Source of the DNA: Veillonella sp.
Lineage (GTDB): Bacteria > Bacillota > Negativicutes > Veillonellales > Veillonellaceae
Direction: 5' to 3'
Assembly (NCBI RefSeq): GCF_015058545.1
Contig: NZ_SVCB01000108.1
Coordinates: 1-35,523, forward strand
Length of the DNA stretch: 35,523 bases
Of this stretch, positions 1-7,464 are shown piece after piece (position 1 is the first letter of the stretch; every line of letters starts with the position of its first letter). Under the pieces are notes generated by a model. The model was not told the DNA's origin, searched no databases, and saw only the letters and a list, made by a program, of their open reading frames with translations. The position numbers were made by a program, and so were the translations under genes.

Positions 1-284
1 CGATTGCCTATTACAAGGAAAACGCCCGCATCATTCGCGAAGGTTTAACGGCTATCGGCCTTACCGTTTTCGGTGGCGTCGATGCGCCTTACATTTGGCT
101 CAAAGTGCCGGCCGGTATGACCAGCTGGGAATTCTTTGACTTGTTATTGGAAAAAGTACATATTGTAAGCACCCCGGGCGCCGGATTCGGTCCTTGCGGC
201 GAAGGTTATTTACGTCTCACCTCCTTCGGCAGTCGTGAAAACACATTGCGTGCTATCGAGCGAATTAAAACATTACAATTTTAA
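1..284 (+). CDS. dapL: LL-diaminopimelate aminotransferase, C-terminal part (5' end outside window)
   Basis: The first 94 codons visible (reading frame from base 3) end at TAA 282-284. They read as the C-terminal small domain of a fold-type I PLP aminotransferase of the DapL group, with the stretches APYIWLKVP, TPGAGFGPCGEGYLRLT and SFGSRENTLRAIERI. DapL converts tetrahydrodipicolinate directly to LL-diaminopimelate using glutamate, in lysine and peptidoglycan synthesis. The PLP-lysine and the N-terminal domain lie upstream of the window. Only 11 nt separate its stop from queD, so the two are probably co-transcribed. A related class I aminotransferase cannot be fully excluded from the tail alone. 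Confidence 0.85.
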   Translation, partial: IAYYKENARIIREGLTAIGLTVFGGVDAPYIWLKVPAGMTSWEFFDLLLEKVHIVSTPGAGFGPCGEGYLRLTSFGSRENTLRAIERIKTLQF

Positions 285-295
285 GCGAGGTATAC

Positions 296-634
296 ATGTT
301 TACAGTAGTTAAAAAATTAGAAATCAGCGCCTCTCATCAGCTGAAATTGACCTACAAGAGCAAATGTCAAAACTTGCACGGTCATAACTGGATTGTGCAC
401 ATTCATGCACGCGCCGCCGAGCTTGATGAGAACGGCATGGTCATTGACTTTGGTCACATTAAAGAAGCCATTCACGGCCAACTCGATCACAAACACGTGA
501 ACGACATCATGGGCGACATCAATCCGACCGCCGAAAATATGGCCAAATGGATTGCCGACCAATTGGGTGAAAAATGCTTCAAAGTTGTTGTTCAGGAATC
601 GGAAGGGAATGTAGCCATCTATGAACGTGATTGA
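296..634 (+). CDS. queD: 6-carboxy-5,6,7,8-tetrahydropterin synthase
   Basis: A 112-residue protein of the PTPS/QueD family. It converts dihydroneopterin triphosphate to 6-carboxytetrahydropterin, the second step towards preQ0 and queuosine in tRNA. The family signature CxxxHGH is present (C24, H28, H30). With H14 these give the three zinc-binding histidines and the catalytic cysteine. The DHKHVND segment (64-70) carries the Asp-His catalytic pair. Length is typical for bacterial QueD. The ATG follows a GAGG ribosome site. Its 3' end overlaps queE by 14 nt, which suggests translational coupling. No queC or queF lies in this window, so the rest of the pathway must be elsewhere. Confidence 0.93.
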   Translation: MFTVVKKLEISASHQLKLTYKSKCQNLHGHNWIVHIHARAAELDENGMVIDFGHIKEAIHGQLDHKHVNDIMGDINPTAENMAKWIADQLGEKCFKVVVQESEGNVAIYERD

Positions 635-1280
635 GCGTTTTAGCTCCATCGAGGGCGAAGGTACCCGCCAAGGTTATCCCTGCTCGTTCCTACGCCTCTA
701 TGACTGTAATTTACGTTGTGTCTATTGCGATACAACCTACAGTTACGGCGATGAAGTAGAATACGAAGTACAATCCGTGGAAGACGTAGCGGATGCTTTA
801 CGCCAAATGGGCAACCGCTACATCACCATCACCGGCGGGGAACCTTTGTTACAAGCCGACGAAGTAGAGCAGCTCATCGACATCTTGAGCCGTGAAACAA
901 CACCGTTCGGACCTTATGAGTTCAACATCGAAACAAATGGCAGCATTATCGCACCATTCCAACGAGATAATGTATTCTACACCTACGATTACAAATGTCC
1001 CGATTCGAGTGCGGAAGAGTCCATGAACCCTCAGCTATGCGAAGCCATGACGGAGAAAGACGTGTTAAAATTCGTGGTTAGCTCCTACGGCGATTTACAG
1101 CGCATGAAAGAAATCGTGCTCACCAAAAAGCCGAAAGGCCATATCTTCGTATCCCCTGTTTTCGGCAAAATCGATCCGAAGGAAATCGTGGACTATTTGC
1201 TCAACAATAACTTACAGCAAATACGCATTCAGCTTCAAATCCATAAATTTATCTGGGATCCCGATGCCAAGGGTGTATAA
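621..1280 (+). CDS. queE: 7-carboxy-7-deazaguanine synthase (radical SAM)
   Basis: A 219-residue radical SAM enzyme that rearranges the QueD product into 7-carboxy-7-deazaguanine. The cluster-binding motif is CNLRCVYC (C29, C33, C36), the standard CxxxCxxC spacing. The N-terminal SSIEGEGTRQG segment (8-18) is typical of QueE, and the SAM-binding TGGEP motif is at 71-75. The start ATG lies inside the end of queD, so it is translated from the same message. Length fits the family (about 200-240 residues). It is followed by a short spacer and then the independent tRNA-Ser transcription unit. Confidence 0.93.
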   Translation: MNVIERFSSIEGEGTRQGYPCSFLRLYDCNLRCVYCDTTYSYGDEVEYEVQSVEDVADALRQMGNRYITITGGEPLLQADEVEQLIDILSRETTPFGPYEFNIETNGSIIAPFQRDNVFYTYDYKCPDSSAEESMNPQLCEAMTEKDVLKFVVSSYGDLQRMKEIVLTKKPKGHIFVSPVFGKIDPKEIVDYLLNNNLQQIRIQLQIHKFIWDPDAKGV

Positions 1281-1309
1281 TAAAATTTACAAGGAATATT
1301 TACAAAATC

Positions 1310-1339
1310 TTGACAAGTGCCTTCTACTAATGATATGAT
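1310..1339 (+). promoter_or_regulatory. Promoter of tRNA-Ser(GCU)
   Basis: A perfect -35 box TTGACA (1310-1315), an 18-nt spacer and a -10 box TATGAT (1334-1339) place the transcription start near 1346, about a dozen bases before the mature tRNA. The tRNA is therefore not dependent on the queE transcript. Confidence 0.75.
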
Positions 1340-1357
1340 ATTTTAGTAATTAGATAT

Positions 1358-1448
1358 GGAGGATTACTCAAGAGGCTGAAGAGGACGGTTTGCTAAATCG
1401 TTAGGGCGGGTTACCGTCGCTAGGGTTCGAATCCCTAATCCTCCGCCA
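1358..1448 (+). tRNA. tRNA-Ser (anticodon GCU)
   Basis: The acceptor stem GGAGGAT (1358-1364) pairs with ATCCTCC (1438-1444), followed by discriminator G and an encoded CCA (1446-1448). The anticodon arm is ACGGT/ATCGT with loop TTGCTAA, so the anticodon is GCT at 1392-1394 (reads AGC/AGU). A long variable arm (GGGCGGGTTACCGTCGC region) and the T-loop GGTTCGAATCC are present, as expected for class II tRNA-Ser. Confidence 0.96.
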
Positions 1449-1460
1449 GTTAGATTACAC

Positions 1461-1492
1461 CCCCTACAAACCCGGTTTGTAGGGGCTTTTTT
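1461..1492 (+). terminator. Intrinsic terminator of tRNA-Ser(GCU)
   Basis: A perfect 10-bp stem CCCCTACAAA / TTTGTAGGGG (1461-1470 with 1476-1485) with a 5-nt loop is followed by CTTTTTTA. Confidence 0.9.
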
Positions 1493-1577
1493 ATTTTATT
1501 TTTTACCCATTACCTAAAGAAATCCATTGTCAATTTATTGCCAATAGTTATATTTTATAGTACACTCAAAACTATGA

Positions 1578-1672
1578 TATACTAATAACAAAGAATGTTC
1601 CCTACGTACAGATTACGGACCTTTAAGGATAACGACTGTGCAGTATTATGCTGCCGTCGTTGTCCTTTTTTT
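1578..1672 (+). promoter_or_regulatory. pabABC leader with an intrinsic terminator (possible attenuator)
   Basis: A -10-like TATACT lies at 1578-1583, with only a weak -35. About 40 nt further a strong hairpin forms: AAGGATAACGAC (1625-1636) pairs with GTCGTTGTCCTT (1656-1667), one G.U pair included. An inner GCAG/CTGC stem (1640-1643 with 1651-1654) extends it. The run TTTTTTT (to 1672) follows directly. The hairpin ends about 18 nt before the pabA start, so the gene must be reached by read-through. No Trp-rich leader peptide, T-box motif or clear antiterminator was seen, so the control signal is unknown. Confidence 0.6.
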
Positions 1673-1689
1673 GCGTTTAAGGAGGTATT

Positions 1690-2280
1690 ATGTATCTCAT
1701 CGTCGACAATTACGATTCGTTCACCTATAACCTGGCTAACTTGGTAGCCGAAACAGGCCGCCATGTAGACGTTCGCCCTTGTGACAGCATTGATTTAAAG
1801 GAAATTACCGCCATGAATCCTGACGGCATCATCATCTCGCCCGGCCCCAAAGGACCCGCCGATGCCCTACAGTCACTAGCTATCGTACAAGAATTCAAAG
1901 ACAAGCTGCCCATCCTCGGCGTTTGTCTTGGGATGCAAATTCTAGCCTACACTGCCGGCGCCACTGTGAGCCGCGGTCAAAAGCCGATGCACGGCAAAGT
2001 AACTGCCATTCACCATGAAGGACACGGTTTATTCAAGGATTTACCTAAAACCTTTGACGTAACCCGCTACCATTCATTAGTTGTCCAACAAGATACATTG
2101 CCGCCTGACTATCGTGTGGATGCTGTCAGTGACGACGGTGCACTCATGGCTATGTCCCATCAAAAACTGCCGCTCTTTGGCCTGCAATTTCACCCTGAAG
2201 CCTTATTGTCAGAATACGGCTCTGAATTAATCCAAGCTTTTTGCCAATATGCTGAAAAAGGAGCCCACGCCCATGTCTGA
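1690..2280 (+). CDS. pabA: Aminodeoxychorismate synthase component II (glutamine amidotransferase)
   Basis: A 196-residue class I glutamine amidotransferase of the PabA/TrpG type. It supplies ammonia from glutamine to PabB. The triad is visible: nucleophile C79 in GVCLGMQ, then H168 and E170 in FHPEA. The oxyanion segment ISPGPKGP is at 49-56. The N-terminus LIVDNYDSFTYNL is characteristic. The start ATG follows an AAGGAGG site. It lies directly before pabB (overlap 8 nt) and pabC, so PabA is the assignment rather than anthranilate synthase TrpG. Dual use in tryptophan synthesis, as in some Bacilli, remains possible. Confidence 0.9.
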   Translation: MYLIVDNYDSFTYNLANLVAETGRHVDVRPCDSIDLKEITAMNPDGIIISPGPKGPADALQSLAIVQEFKDKLPILGVCLGMQILAYTAGATVSRGQKPMHGKVTAIHHEGHGLFKDLPKTFDVTRYHSLVVQQDTLPPDYRVDAVSDDGALMAMSHQKLPLFGLQFHPEALLSEYGSELIQAFCQYAEKGAHAHV

Positions 2281-3709
2281 AGCCAAAATTGAAAGCGTAA
2301 TTAATAGCATGCCCAAGACCATAAGCGAACAAACAATTCGTCGCTCATCACTTCCCTATACGGCCAGCCAGATTTTTGCCCTCTTTGCCGATGAAAAGAA
2401 TGCTGCCTTTCTCGACTCATCCTTAGAAAACAACCTCGGCCAATATTCTATCATCAGTCTCGTACCTTATCACGAGGTAAAAGTTGAAAACGGGCACTTC
2501 TACGTCGATGGCAACCCTCACGAAGGAAAGCCGGAAGAATACCTCAAGGCCTATCTGCAGCAACACCACCGTGAAAATCCTACCGAACTGCCATTGACTG
2601 ATGGCGCCATCGGCTATGTTACCTATGATTACGGCATGCAAGAGATGGGCCTTACCTCGCGGCACAAAGCGAAAGTTGACATGGCCGACATGAAATGGAT
2701 TTTTTACGACTTTTTTATCATCGAAGATTTAAAAGAGCAGTCCCTTTGGTTCATCGCTAACGGTCATACCGAACCGGCTCCCGTTCTTTTGAAAAAGATG
2801 GAGGACCTTATCGCCGCGAAGATGGCTAACTTCAAGTCACAATCACCGGCAGAAACTTATCCCTTGGCGATTCATCCGGACAGTACATCGGATGAATATG
2901 CTCAGGCCCTTCATAAATTGATGGACTACCTTATAGCCGGCCACGTCTATGTTACCAATTTTACCGGCACCTTAACCGTCGATTGCTCCTGCCCGCCGTA
3001 CACCTTTTTCTCACGACTACGCCGTGACAATCTATCCCCATTTGGAGCCTACTTACAATATGGATCCTATCAGATAATCAGTGCTTCCATGGAACGATTG
3101 CTTCGCATCAACGGCAAAAAAATTGAAACCCGTCCGATCAAAGGAACTCGCCGACGCGGCAAGACAGCCGAAGAAGATGCGGCCCTTCGTAAAGAACTGG
3201 CAGAATCGCAAAAAGACCAAAGCGAACTCTTGATGATTGTGGATCTGGAGCGGAATGACCTCAATAAAATCTGCCAGCCCGGCAGTGTTACCGTACCCGA
3301 CCTCTTTGCGGTAGAAGAGTATGCCACAGTCTTCCATTTAATTGCCAACGTGATTGGCACGCTCAAACCGAATCAGACAGCCATAGACGCCCTATCGGCA
3401 CTTTTCCCAGGTGGCTCCATTACAGGTGCTCCGAAAAGGCGGTCCATGGAGATTATCGACGAACTGGAATCGAGTCGCCGCCAACTCTACACCGGCACCA
3501 TCGGTTACTTATCCCTCGACGGCAACTGTGACCTCAACATCGTCATCCGCACGGCCGTTCACCAAGATAATACATACTACATCGGTGTCGGTGGTGGCAT
3601 TACGGCCGAATCGGATAAAAATTTCGAGTATGAAGAAATATGGCAAAAGGCAAAGGCCTTACTCAGTGCCTTGAAAGGAGAAACCTTTGACTATGAATCT
3701 TACCTTTGA
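2273..3709 (+). CDS. pabB: Aminodeoxychorismate synthase component I
   Basis: A chorismate-binding enzyme of about 478 residues that makes 4-amino-4-deoxychorismate from chorismate and ammonia. The active-site segment is PIKGT with the lysine at residue 290. PabB has Lys here where anthranilate synthase TrpE has Ala (PIAGT), so this residue decides the assignment. Other family blocks are FPGGSITGAPKRR and GTIGYLSLDGNCDLNI. The start chosen is ATG 2273, behind AAAAAGGAG (2255-2263). An in-frame ATG at 2249 would lie upstream of that ribosome site. It overlaps pabA by 8 nt and pabC by 17 nt, a tightly coupled operon. Confidence 0.92.
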   Translation: MSEAKIESVINSMPKTISEQTIRRSSLPYTASQIFALFADEKNAAFLDSSLENNLGQYSIISLVPYHEVKVENGHFYVDGNPHEGKPEEYLKAYLQQHHRENPTELPLTDGAIGYVTYDYGMQEMGLTSRHKAKVDMADMKWIFYDFFIIEDLKEQSLWFIANGHTEPAPVLLKKMEDLIAAKMANFKSQSPAETYPLAIHPDSTSDEYAQALHKLMDYLIAGHVYVTNFTGTLTVDCSCPPYTFFSRLRRDNLSPFGAYLQYGSYQIISASMERLLRINGKKIETRPIKGTRRRGKTAEEDAALRKELAESQKDQSELLMIVDLERNDLNKICQPGSVTVPDLFAVEEYATVFHLIANVIGTLKPNQTAIDALSALFPGGSITGAPKRRSMEIIDELESSRRQLYTGTIGYLSLDGNCDLNIVIRTAVHQDNTYYIGVGGGITAESDKNFEYEEIWQKAKALLSALKGETFDYESYL

Positions 3710-4442
3710 TGACGGCTATCAGTTTGGCCTTGGCGCCTTCGAAACCATAGCCCTCGTAAACAATCAGCCAATTTGGTTAGAAGCCCACGAAGCGCGCCTA
3801 CGCCGCACACTCGACTGGCTTGGCATCACGCTTCCCGACGATTGGAAAAAGCAACTTCAAGCCTACCTCGAACAAAACGGAGCCCGCATGGGCGTTGTCA
3901 AAATCTTAGCATCCGCTAACAATCTAAGCTTCACATCCCGTCCTAATCCTTACGAAAATTTACCGTCTCGTCCGGGTTTTGTCCTCGCCATGTCCGACAT
4001 TCGCCGTAACGAATCATCCCCTTTTGTCTACCATAAAACCTTTAATTACGGTGACTCCATCTTAGCCAAGCGACAAGCTGCTAAGGCGGGCATCGACGAG
4101 CCGATTTTCTGTAACAGTCGCGGCGAACTTACGGAGGGCGCCGTGAGTAATCTCTTTTTTATAAAAAACGACCAACTCTATACACCGCCTGTTACGGCCG
4201 GTCTCTTGCCGGGCATCGTCCGGGCCTACCTCTGCCAGCGCTATGATGTAATTGAAAAGACCATCATGCCTGATGAAATCGGCTCCTTCGATGAGTGTTT
4301 TATTACCAATTCCCTCATGGGCATCATGCCGGTTTGCCGGTTTGGGGCTCACGAATTCCCGGTTTCAGCACAGACAATGACTGAAACCTTATACCAAAAT
4401 TATCTGCAAGATAGATTGCGACGTTTTCCTAACTACAATTAA
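3693..4442 (+). CDS. pabC: 4-amino-4-deoxychorismate lyase
   Basis: A fold-type IV PLP enzyme of about 249 residues that splits aminodeoxychorismate into 4-aminobenzoate and pyruvate. The PLP-binding lysine is K115 in YHKTFNY. The distal segments ELTEGAVSNLFF and TAGLLPGI are the phosphate-binding regions of this family, shared with branched-chain and D-amino acid aminotransferases. Position after pabB settles the role. The start is uncertain: ATG 3693 is 12 nt after the site AAAGGAG (3674-3680), while an in-frame TTG at 3687 has a better 6-nt spacing and adds two residues. The gene ends just before a strong terminator. Confidence 0.88.
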   Translation: MNLTFDDGYQFGLGAFETIALVNNQPIWLEAHEARLRRTLDWLGITLPDDWKKQLQAYLEQNGARMGVVKILASANNLSFTSRPNPYENLPSRPGFVLAMSDIRRNESSPFVYHKTFNYGDSILAKRQAAKAGIDEPIFCNSRGELTEGAVSNLFFIKNDQLYTPPVTAGLLPGIVRAYLCQRYDVIEKTIMPDEIGSFDECFITNSLMGIMPVCRFGAHEFPVSAQTMTETLYQNYLQDRLRRFPNYN

Positions 4443-4460
4443 ATTTAACTCAATTAAATT

Positions 4461-4503
4461 AAACACCCCTGCAAACCTAAATCTGTAGGGGTGTTTAGTT
4501 TCT
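4461..4503. terminator. Terminator between convergent pabC and the XRE regulator
   Basis: A 13-bp stem AAACACCCCTGCA (4461-4473) / TGTAGGGGTGTTT (4484-4496) with one G.U pair. T-rich sequence follows on the plus strand and A/T-rich sequence lies on the other side. It can serve both convergent genes. Confidence 0.85.
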
Positions 4504-4506
4504 CAC

Positions 4507-5055
4507 CTATTTTTTATCAATTTGTAAGCTATTCGACGTGACAAAATTTTTAATTTTAAATTCTTTTCGCGCCTGCTCGGCCACTCTCGCCAATACATAA
4601 TATAAAAAGTAAGGATCATACTCATTAAAGAAGTCTAGCCACTTATCCCGTTCTACAATATCCTCAATACTACCAATAGAAAGGAGCATAACATTACTGC
4701 GCATCTCGCCATGAGGAATCCGAATCAATGTTGTAAGCGTCTTAGCGCCCTCCTTATTTTTTAAAATTACATCAATAGAAATATCCTTAAAGCCCAATAC
4801 ATAACTTTCTTCCTGTGGCTTGGAATCATAGGTATCTCCAATCTCTATTTCATAGGGAACGTAGATTAAAATATCCTCGAGCCTGGTTATATCCAAAATC
4901 TGCATAACCCGTTCCAATGATTCCATATTAATATCTCGGAACTTATTGCTTACCAAGTTTTCAATAAAAGTTTTGGGAAAGCCATTATCCAAAGCAAATG
5001 ATGTCTTTTTCAGATTCTGCTCTTTTAAAATTTTGCTTAGCTTACATATAAACAT
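4507..5055 (-). CDS. XRE-type helix-turn-helix protein, function unknown
   Basis: A 182-residue protein. Residues about 1-60 resemble a Cro/CI-type helix-turn-helix (KLSKILKEQNLKKTSFALDN, then FIENLVSNKF and LERVMQILDI), in the style of small XRE regulators. Residues 60-182 form an acidic, mixed alpha/beta domain (SYVLGFKDISIDVILKN, ending in a helical, aromatic-rich segment and KNFVTSNSLQ) that I do not recognise. A GGGAG site lies 8 nt before the ATG. Its promoter is face to face with a plus-strand promoter and next to a palindrome, which suggests autoregulation. It is more AT-rich than its neighbours, which hints at acquisition by transfer. No recognisable partner toxin is present. Confidence 0.7.
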   Translation of the reverse strand: MFICKLSKILKEQNLKKTSFALDNGFPKTFIENLVSNKFRDINMESLERVMQILDITRLEDILIYVPYEIEIGDTYDSKPQEESYVLGFKDISIDVILKNKEGAKTLTTLIRIPHGEMRSNVMLLSIGSIEDIVERDKWLDFFNEYDPYFLYYVLARVAEQARKEFKIKNFVTSNSLQIDKK

Positions 5056-5097
5056 TTATTAATCTCCCTATCTCCAAAAATCTATTTCAAATTACTT

Positions 5098-5126
5098 TTT
5101 ATATAAAATCAATTCTAAATCGACAA
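5098..5126 (-). promoter_or_regulatory. Promoter of the XRE-type gene
   Basis: On the minus strand, -35 TTGTCG (5121-5126), a 17-nt spacer and -10 TATAAA (5098-5103) stand about 45 nt before the start codon. Confidence 0.6.
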
Positions 5127-5148
5127 TTATCATAAAGTATGTTATAAT
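5120..5148 (+). promoter_or_regulatory. Divergent plus-strand promoter next to the XRE gene
   Basis: -35 TCGACA (5120-5125), a 17-nt spacer and a perfect -10 TATAAT (5143-5148). The -35 boxes of this promoter and of the XRE promoter occupy almost the same bases, so the two probably compete. What this promoter transcribes is not clear. Confidence 0.6.
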
Positions 5149-5152
5149 CCAA

Positions 5153-5184
5153 TTATAGCCGAAATGATTATAGAAAGGCTATTA
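5153..5184. promoter_or_regulatory. Palindrome downstream of the divergent promoter, candidate XRE operator
   Basis: TATAGCC (5154-5160) and GGCTAT (5177-5182) form an inverted repeat around GAAATGATTATAGAAA. It begins just after the -10 box at 5143-5148, so a bound repressor would cover the plus-strand transcription start. Confidence 0.4.
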
Positions 5185-5609
5185 TAACTAGTTACATTTT
5201 AAAGGATTTTCTAAATTTTAGAAAGAAGGAGATGATATTAGAGCAAACGTATTTAAAAGAATGTCAGTAATAATAAGGGATTTTTTGAAAAAGGAGGTCT
5301 CATATATACAATTGACTACGCTAAGAAAAAGAAAAAACCGTCTAGTATTGGCGTACTAAACGGCTAAAAACAGAGTTTTTAATTGAATTAACTACCTTTA
5401 TTCTAACATACTATAGGTTTTTATAAAAGAGGCGTCTTAATGTTCATATCAATTGCCCGGATATAAACAAATAGGCGCCTTTAAACCTATTAAGAAAAAA
5501 TCTTAGGGACTATGATTAAAGTAGTCCAAAGCATGTATTACTAAATGCTAATATATGTTCTTTATATTCAAATCAATCAGAAAGTAGGATTACATCCCCC
5601 ATTAACACA
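5185..5609. other. Gene-poor, hairpin-rich stretch; possible tiny ORF and small RNA
   Basis: No recognisable gene. On the plus strand, AAGAAGGAG (around 5225) and AAAAAGGAGG (5288-5297) are good ribosome sites, but what follows is at most a 32-codon frame from ATG 5261 (MSVIIRDFLKKEV..., basic, ending TAA at 5357-5359). On the minus strand, several hairpins occur in series (GGACTA/TAGTCC 5508-5528; AGGCGT/GCGCCT near 5431 and 5476) before the terminator at 5324-5363. This could be a minus-strand small RNA of about 200 nt. Both readings are inference. Confidence 0.35.
5324..5363 (-). terminator. Minus-strand intrinsic terminator
   Basis: On the minus strand CCGTTTAGTA and TACTAGACGG (around 5338-5363) form a 10-bp stem with one mismatch and a 6-nt loop. 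It is followed by TTTTTTCTTTTTC. No annotated minus-strand gene precedes it before tRNA-Ser(UGA), which has its own terminator. Confidence 0.65.
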
Positions 5610-5650
5610 AAATCCCTTATAGAACTACTATTTAGCTCTATAAGGGATTT
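5610..5650 (-). terminator. Terminator of tRNA-Ser(UGA)
   Basis: A perfect 14-bp stem AAATCCCTTATAGA (5610-5623) / TCTATAAGGGATTT (5637-5650) lies directly after the 3' end of the minus-strand tRNA. Confidence 0.8.
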
Positions 5651-5661
5651 ATATTTTCTCA

Positions 5662-5750
5662 TGGCGGAGAGGGTGGGATTCGAACCCACGGCCCCTTGCG
5701 GAGTCACTGGTTTTCAAGACCAGCTCCTTAAACCACTCGGACACCTCTCC
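5662..5750 (-). tRNA. tRNA-Ser (anticodon UGA)
   Basis: On the minus strand, GGAGAGG (5744-5750) pairs with CCTCTCC (5666-5672), followed by G and encoded CCA. The anticodon stem-loop CTGGTCTTGAAAACCAG gives TGA (5714-5716), reading UCN codons. A long variable arm (GACTCCGCAAGGGGCC region) and T-loop GGTTCGAATCC mark it as class II. An upstream TTGGAC with AT-rich -10-like boxes suggests its own promoter, though spacing is ambiguous. Confidence 0.96.
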
Positions 5751-5874
5751 AAATTAAACTATTACCTTAATATATTACCGTGTTTTGTCCAACAAATCAA
5801 GCCCTTCCCCCAACTTTCCGCTGAAACGTACCGTAAATCCTATAATCCTCCTATTTACTTCATCAAAGTTTTCT

Positions 5875-5903
5875 TTGTACTCTCAGCTAAAACAGGCTAT
5901 AAT
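5875..5903 (+). promoter_or_regulatory. Promoter of the beta-helix / ABC exporter cluster
   Basis: -35 TTGTAC (5875-5880), a 17-nt spacer and a consensus -10 TATAAT (5898-5903). This gives a 5' leader of about 70 nt before the start at 5982. Confidence 0.75.
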
Positions 5904-5981
5904 TAATATATCGAAATTTATAATTATTATATGAAATTTACTCGAGTTTAATAAACGAATTAAACGCATCTGAGGAGTTCT

Positions 5982-7445
5982 ATGAAATACACAAATAAAA
6001 ATCAAATAAATACAAACTCATCAAATACCGCCAATACTTCCGGCACTGCCCATAAAAATCATAAACGTAAAGCTATTGCCGCTATAATGACGATTACCTT
6101 AGCCGTATCCGCATCAGCCTATCCGCTCAATTCCGTACATGCAGCGGATCCGGTTAGTGCCTATATCGCCGCCAAAATCATCCCGTCTTTCTCGTTACCG
6201 TCACTTAATCCGATTAAAGCGGCCGGCAAATTACTGGGGCTCGTAAGCGATTCCGATGATGCCGTGAAAAAAGGCAAAAAAGTGGACAACAACTACAAGT
6301 TTAAAGCCACCAAAGTAGCGAATGGCTCAAAGACTTTTAAAAATTCTCTCAACAACAACCAGAATAATCAAAATGTAATTTTAGTACAGAAAACCGGCAA
6401 AGCCAAAGTGAAAAAAGCTGAGCTCATCAAAACCGGCCACAGCGACAGTGAAGGTCTCAGCCTGTGGCGTGGTCAAAACGCCGCTCTTCTAGTGGCACCA
6501 TATAGTCAAGCCACGATTGAAAACAGCACTATCACTACAAACGGCGACGGTGCTTCCGGTATCGTTGGTAGCGGTAAGAAAGTAAAAATTACCGCTAAGG
6601 ATTTGACGATTCGCACGAATAACCGCGTATCCCAAGGCATCGGTGCTGCTTATGGTGCCGAAATTTCTCTAAAGCAGAGTAATATCAGTACCTACGGTTC
6701 TCAAAGTCCGGCCCTCGCCACCGCAACGAAAGTCGACAGTAGCCTCACTGCTGATGGCGTCACCCTTCGCACTTACGGCCAAAACAGCCCCCTCATCAGT
6801 TCTACCGGCACGATGAAATTGAATGCTATTAACGGTGAAGCATCGAATGGCACATTCGGACTTTTGGAAGGCAATACGGACGTGACATTTACCAATTCAC
6901 AGCTAAAAGGAGCCGATGGTTTTTATCTATATCAAACCGATTTAGGCACCGCTGAAAAAGGGACGACCAAGCTCACCATTAACCAAAGCCGCCTCACCGA
7001 AACGGGCTCTACGCCGCTTTTTACCATTCTCGGTACTAAAGCCCAAATAAAACTCCAAGGCAATACTATCAGCCAACCAAGCCGCGCTCCATTCTTGCAG
7101 GTACTATCCGGTACGGGCGATACATCTGACCTAAATCGTGTAGCGGCGGCTATCAACAGCACCGGCAACACTAACAGCCAAGTACGATTACAGGCTGCCC
7201 AACAGGCCATTAACGGCGATATCCTAGCTGACCGCGGCAGCAAGCTGGACATTAAGCTTTCGCAAAACTCCGCATTTACCGGTGCCTTCAATCCGAACAA
7301 CAGCGCTAAACAGGCTTCTTTAAGCCTTAGCAAAGATTCTGTGTGGAATGTAACCGCCGATTCCTATTTGACGGAACTTAACAACGGCGATTCAACCAAC
7401 AGCAATATCCATACTAACGGTCATACGGTAAAAATTGTAAGATAA
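5982..7445 (+). CDS. Secreted right-handed beta-helix (autotransporter passenger-like) protein
   Basis: A 487-residue protein. Residues 1-30 are polar and Asn/Thr-rich. A basic patch (HKNHKRK) and a hydrophobic core (AIAAIMTITLAVSASAYPL) follow, with a likely signal peptidase site after SVHA near residue 54. The rest is a repetitive parallel beta-helix with short strands and turns such as ATIENSTITTNGDGAS, KLTINQSRLTETGSTP and SVWNVTADSYLTEL. This is the architecture of pertactin-like passengers, but there is no C-terminal beta-barrel, SLH or LPXTG sequence. It is probably secreted or loosely surface-held. ATG is preceded by GAGGAG. Only 19 nt separate it from the ABC exporter genes, so they are likely co-transcribed. 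Adhesin or binding function is unproven. Confidence 0.75.
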   Translation: MKYTNKNQINTNSSNTANTSGTAHKNHKRKAIAAIMTITLAVSASAYPLNSVHAADPVSAYIAAKIIPSFSLPSLNPIKAAGKLLGLVSDSDDAVKKGKKVDNNYKFKATKVANGSKTFKNSLNNNQNNQNVILVQKTGKAKVKKAELIKTGHSDSEGLSLWRGQNAALLVAPYSQATIENSTITTNGDGASGIVGSGKKVKITAKDLTIRTNNRVSQGIGAAYGAEISLKQSNISTYGSQSPALATATKVDSSLTADGVTLRTYGQNSPLISSTGTMKLNAINGEASNGTFGLLEGNTDVTFTNSQLKGADGFYLYQTDLGTAEKGTTKLTINQSRLTETGSTPLFTILGTKAQIKLQGNTISQPSRAPFLQVLSGTGDTSDLNRVAAAINSTGNTNSQVRLQAAQQAINGDILADRGSKLDIKLSQNSAFTGAFNPNNSAKQASLSLSKDSVWNVTADSYLTELNNGDSTNSNIHTNGHTVKIVR

Positions 7446-7464
7446 TTACCCAAAGAACGATACT

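Noticed and set aside
1584..1672. T-box or Trp leader-peptide attenuator before pabA
   Set aside because: No TGGNACC-like antiterminator bulge, specifier loop or Trp codon run could be found; only the terminator itself is supported.
5661..5906. Plus-strand 81-codon reading frame beginning AERVGFEPTAPCGV
   Set aside because: It is the antisense of tRNA-Ser(UGA), a well-known false protein produced from tRNA genes.
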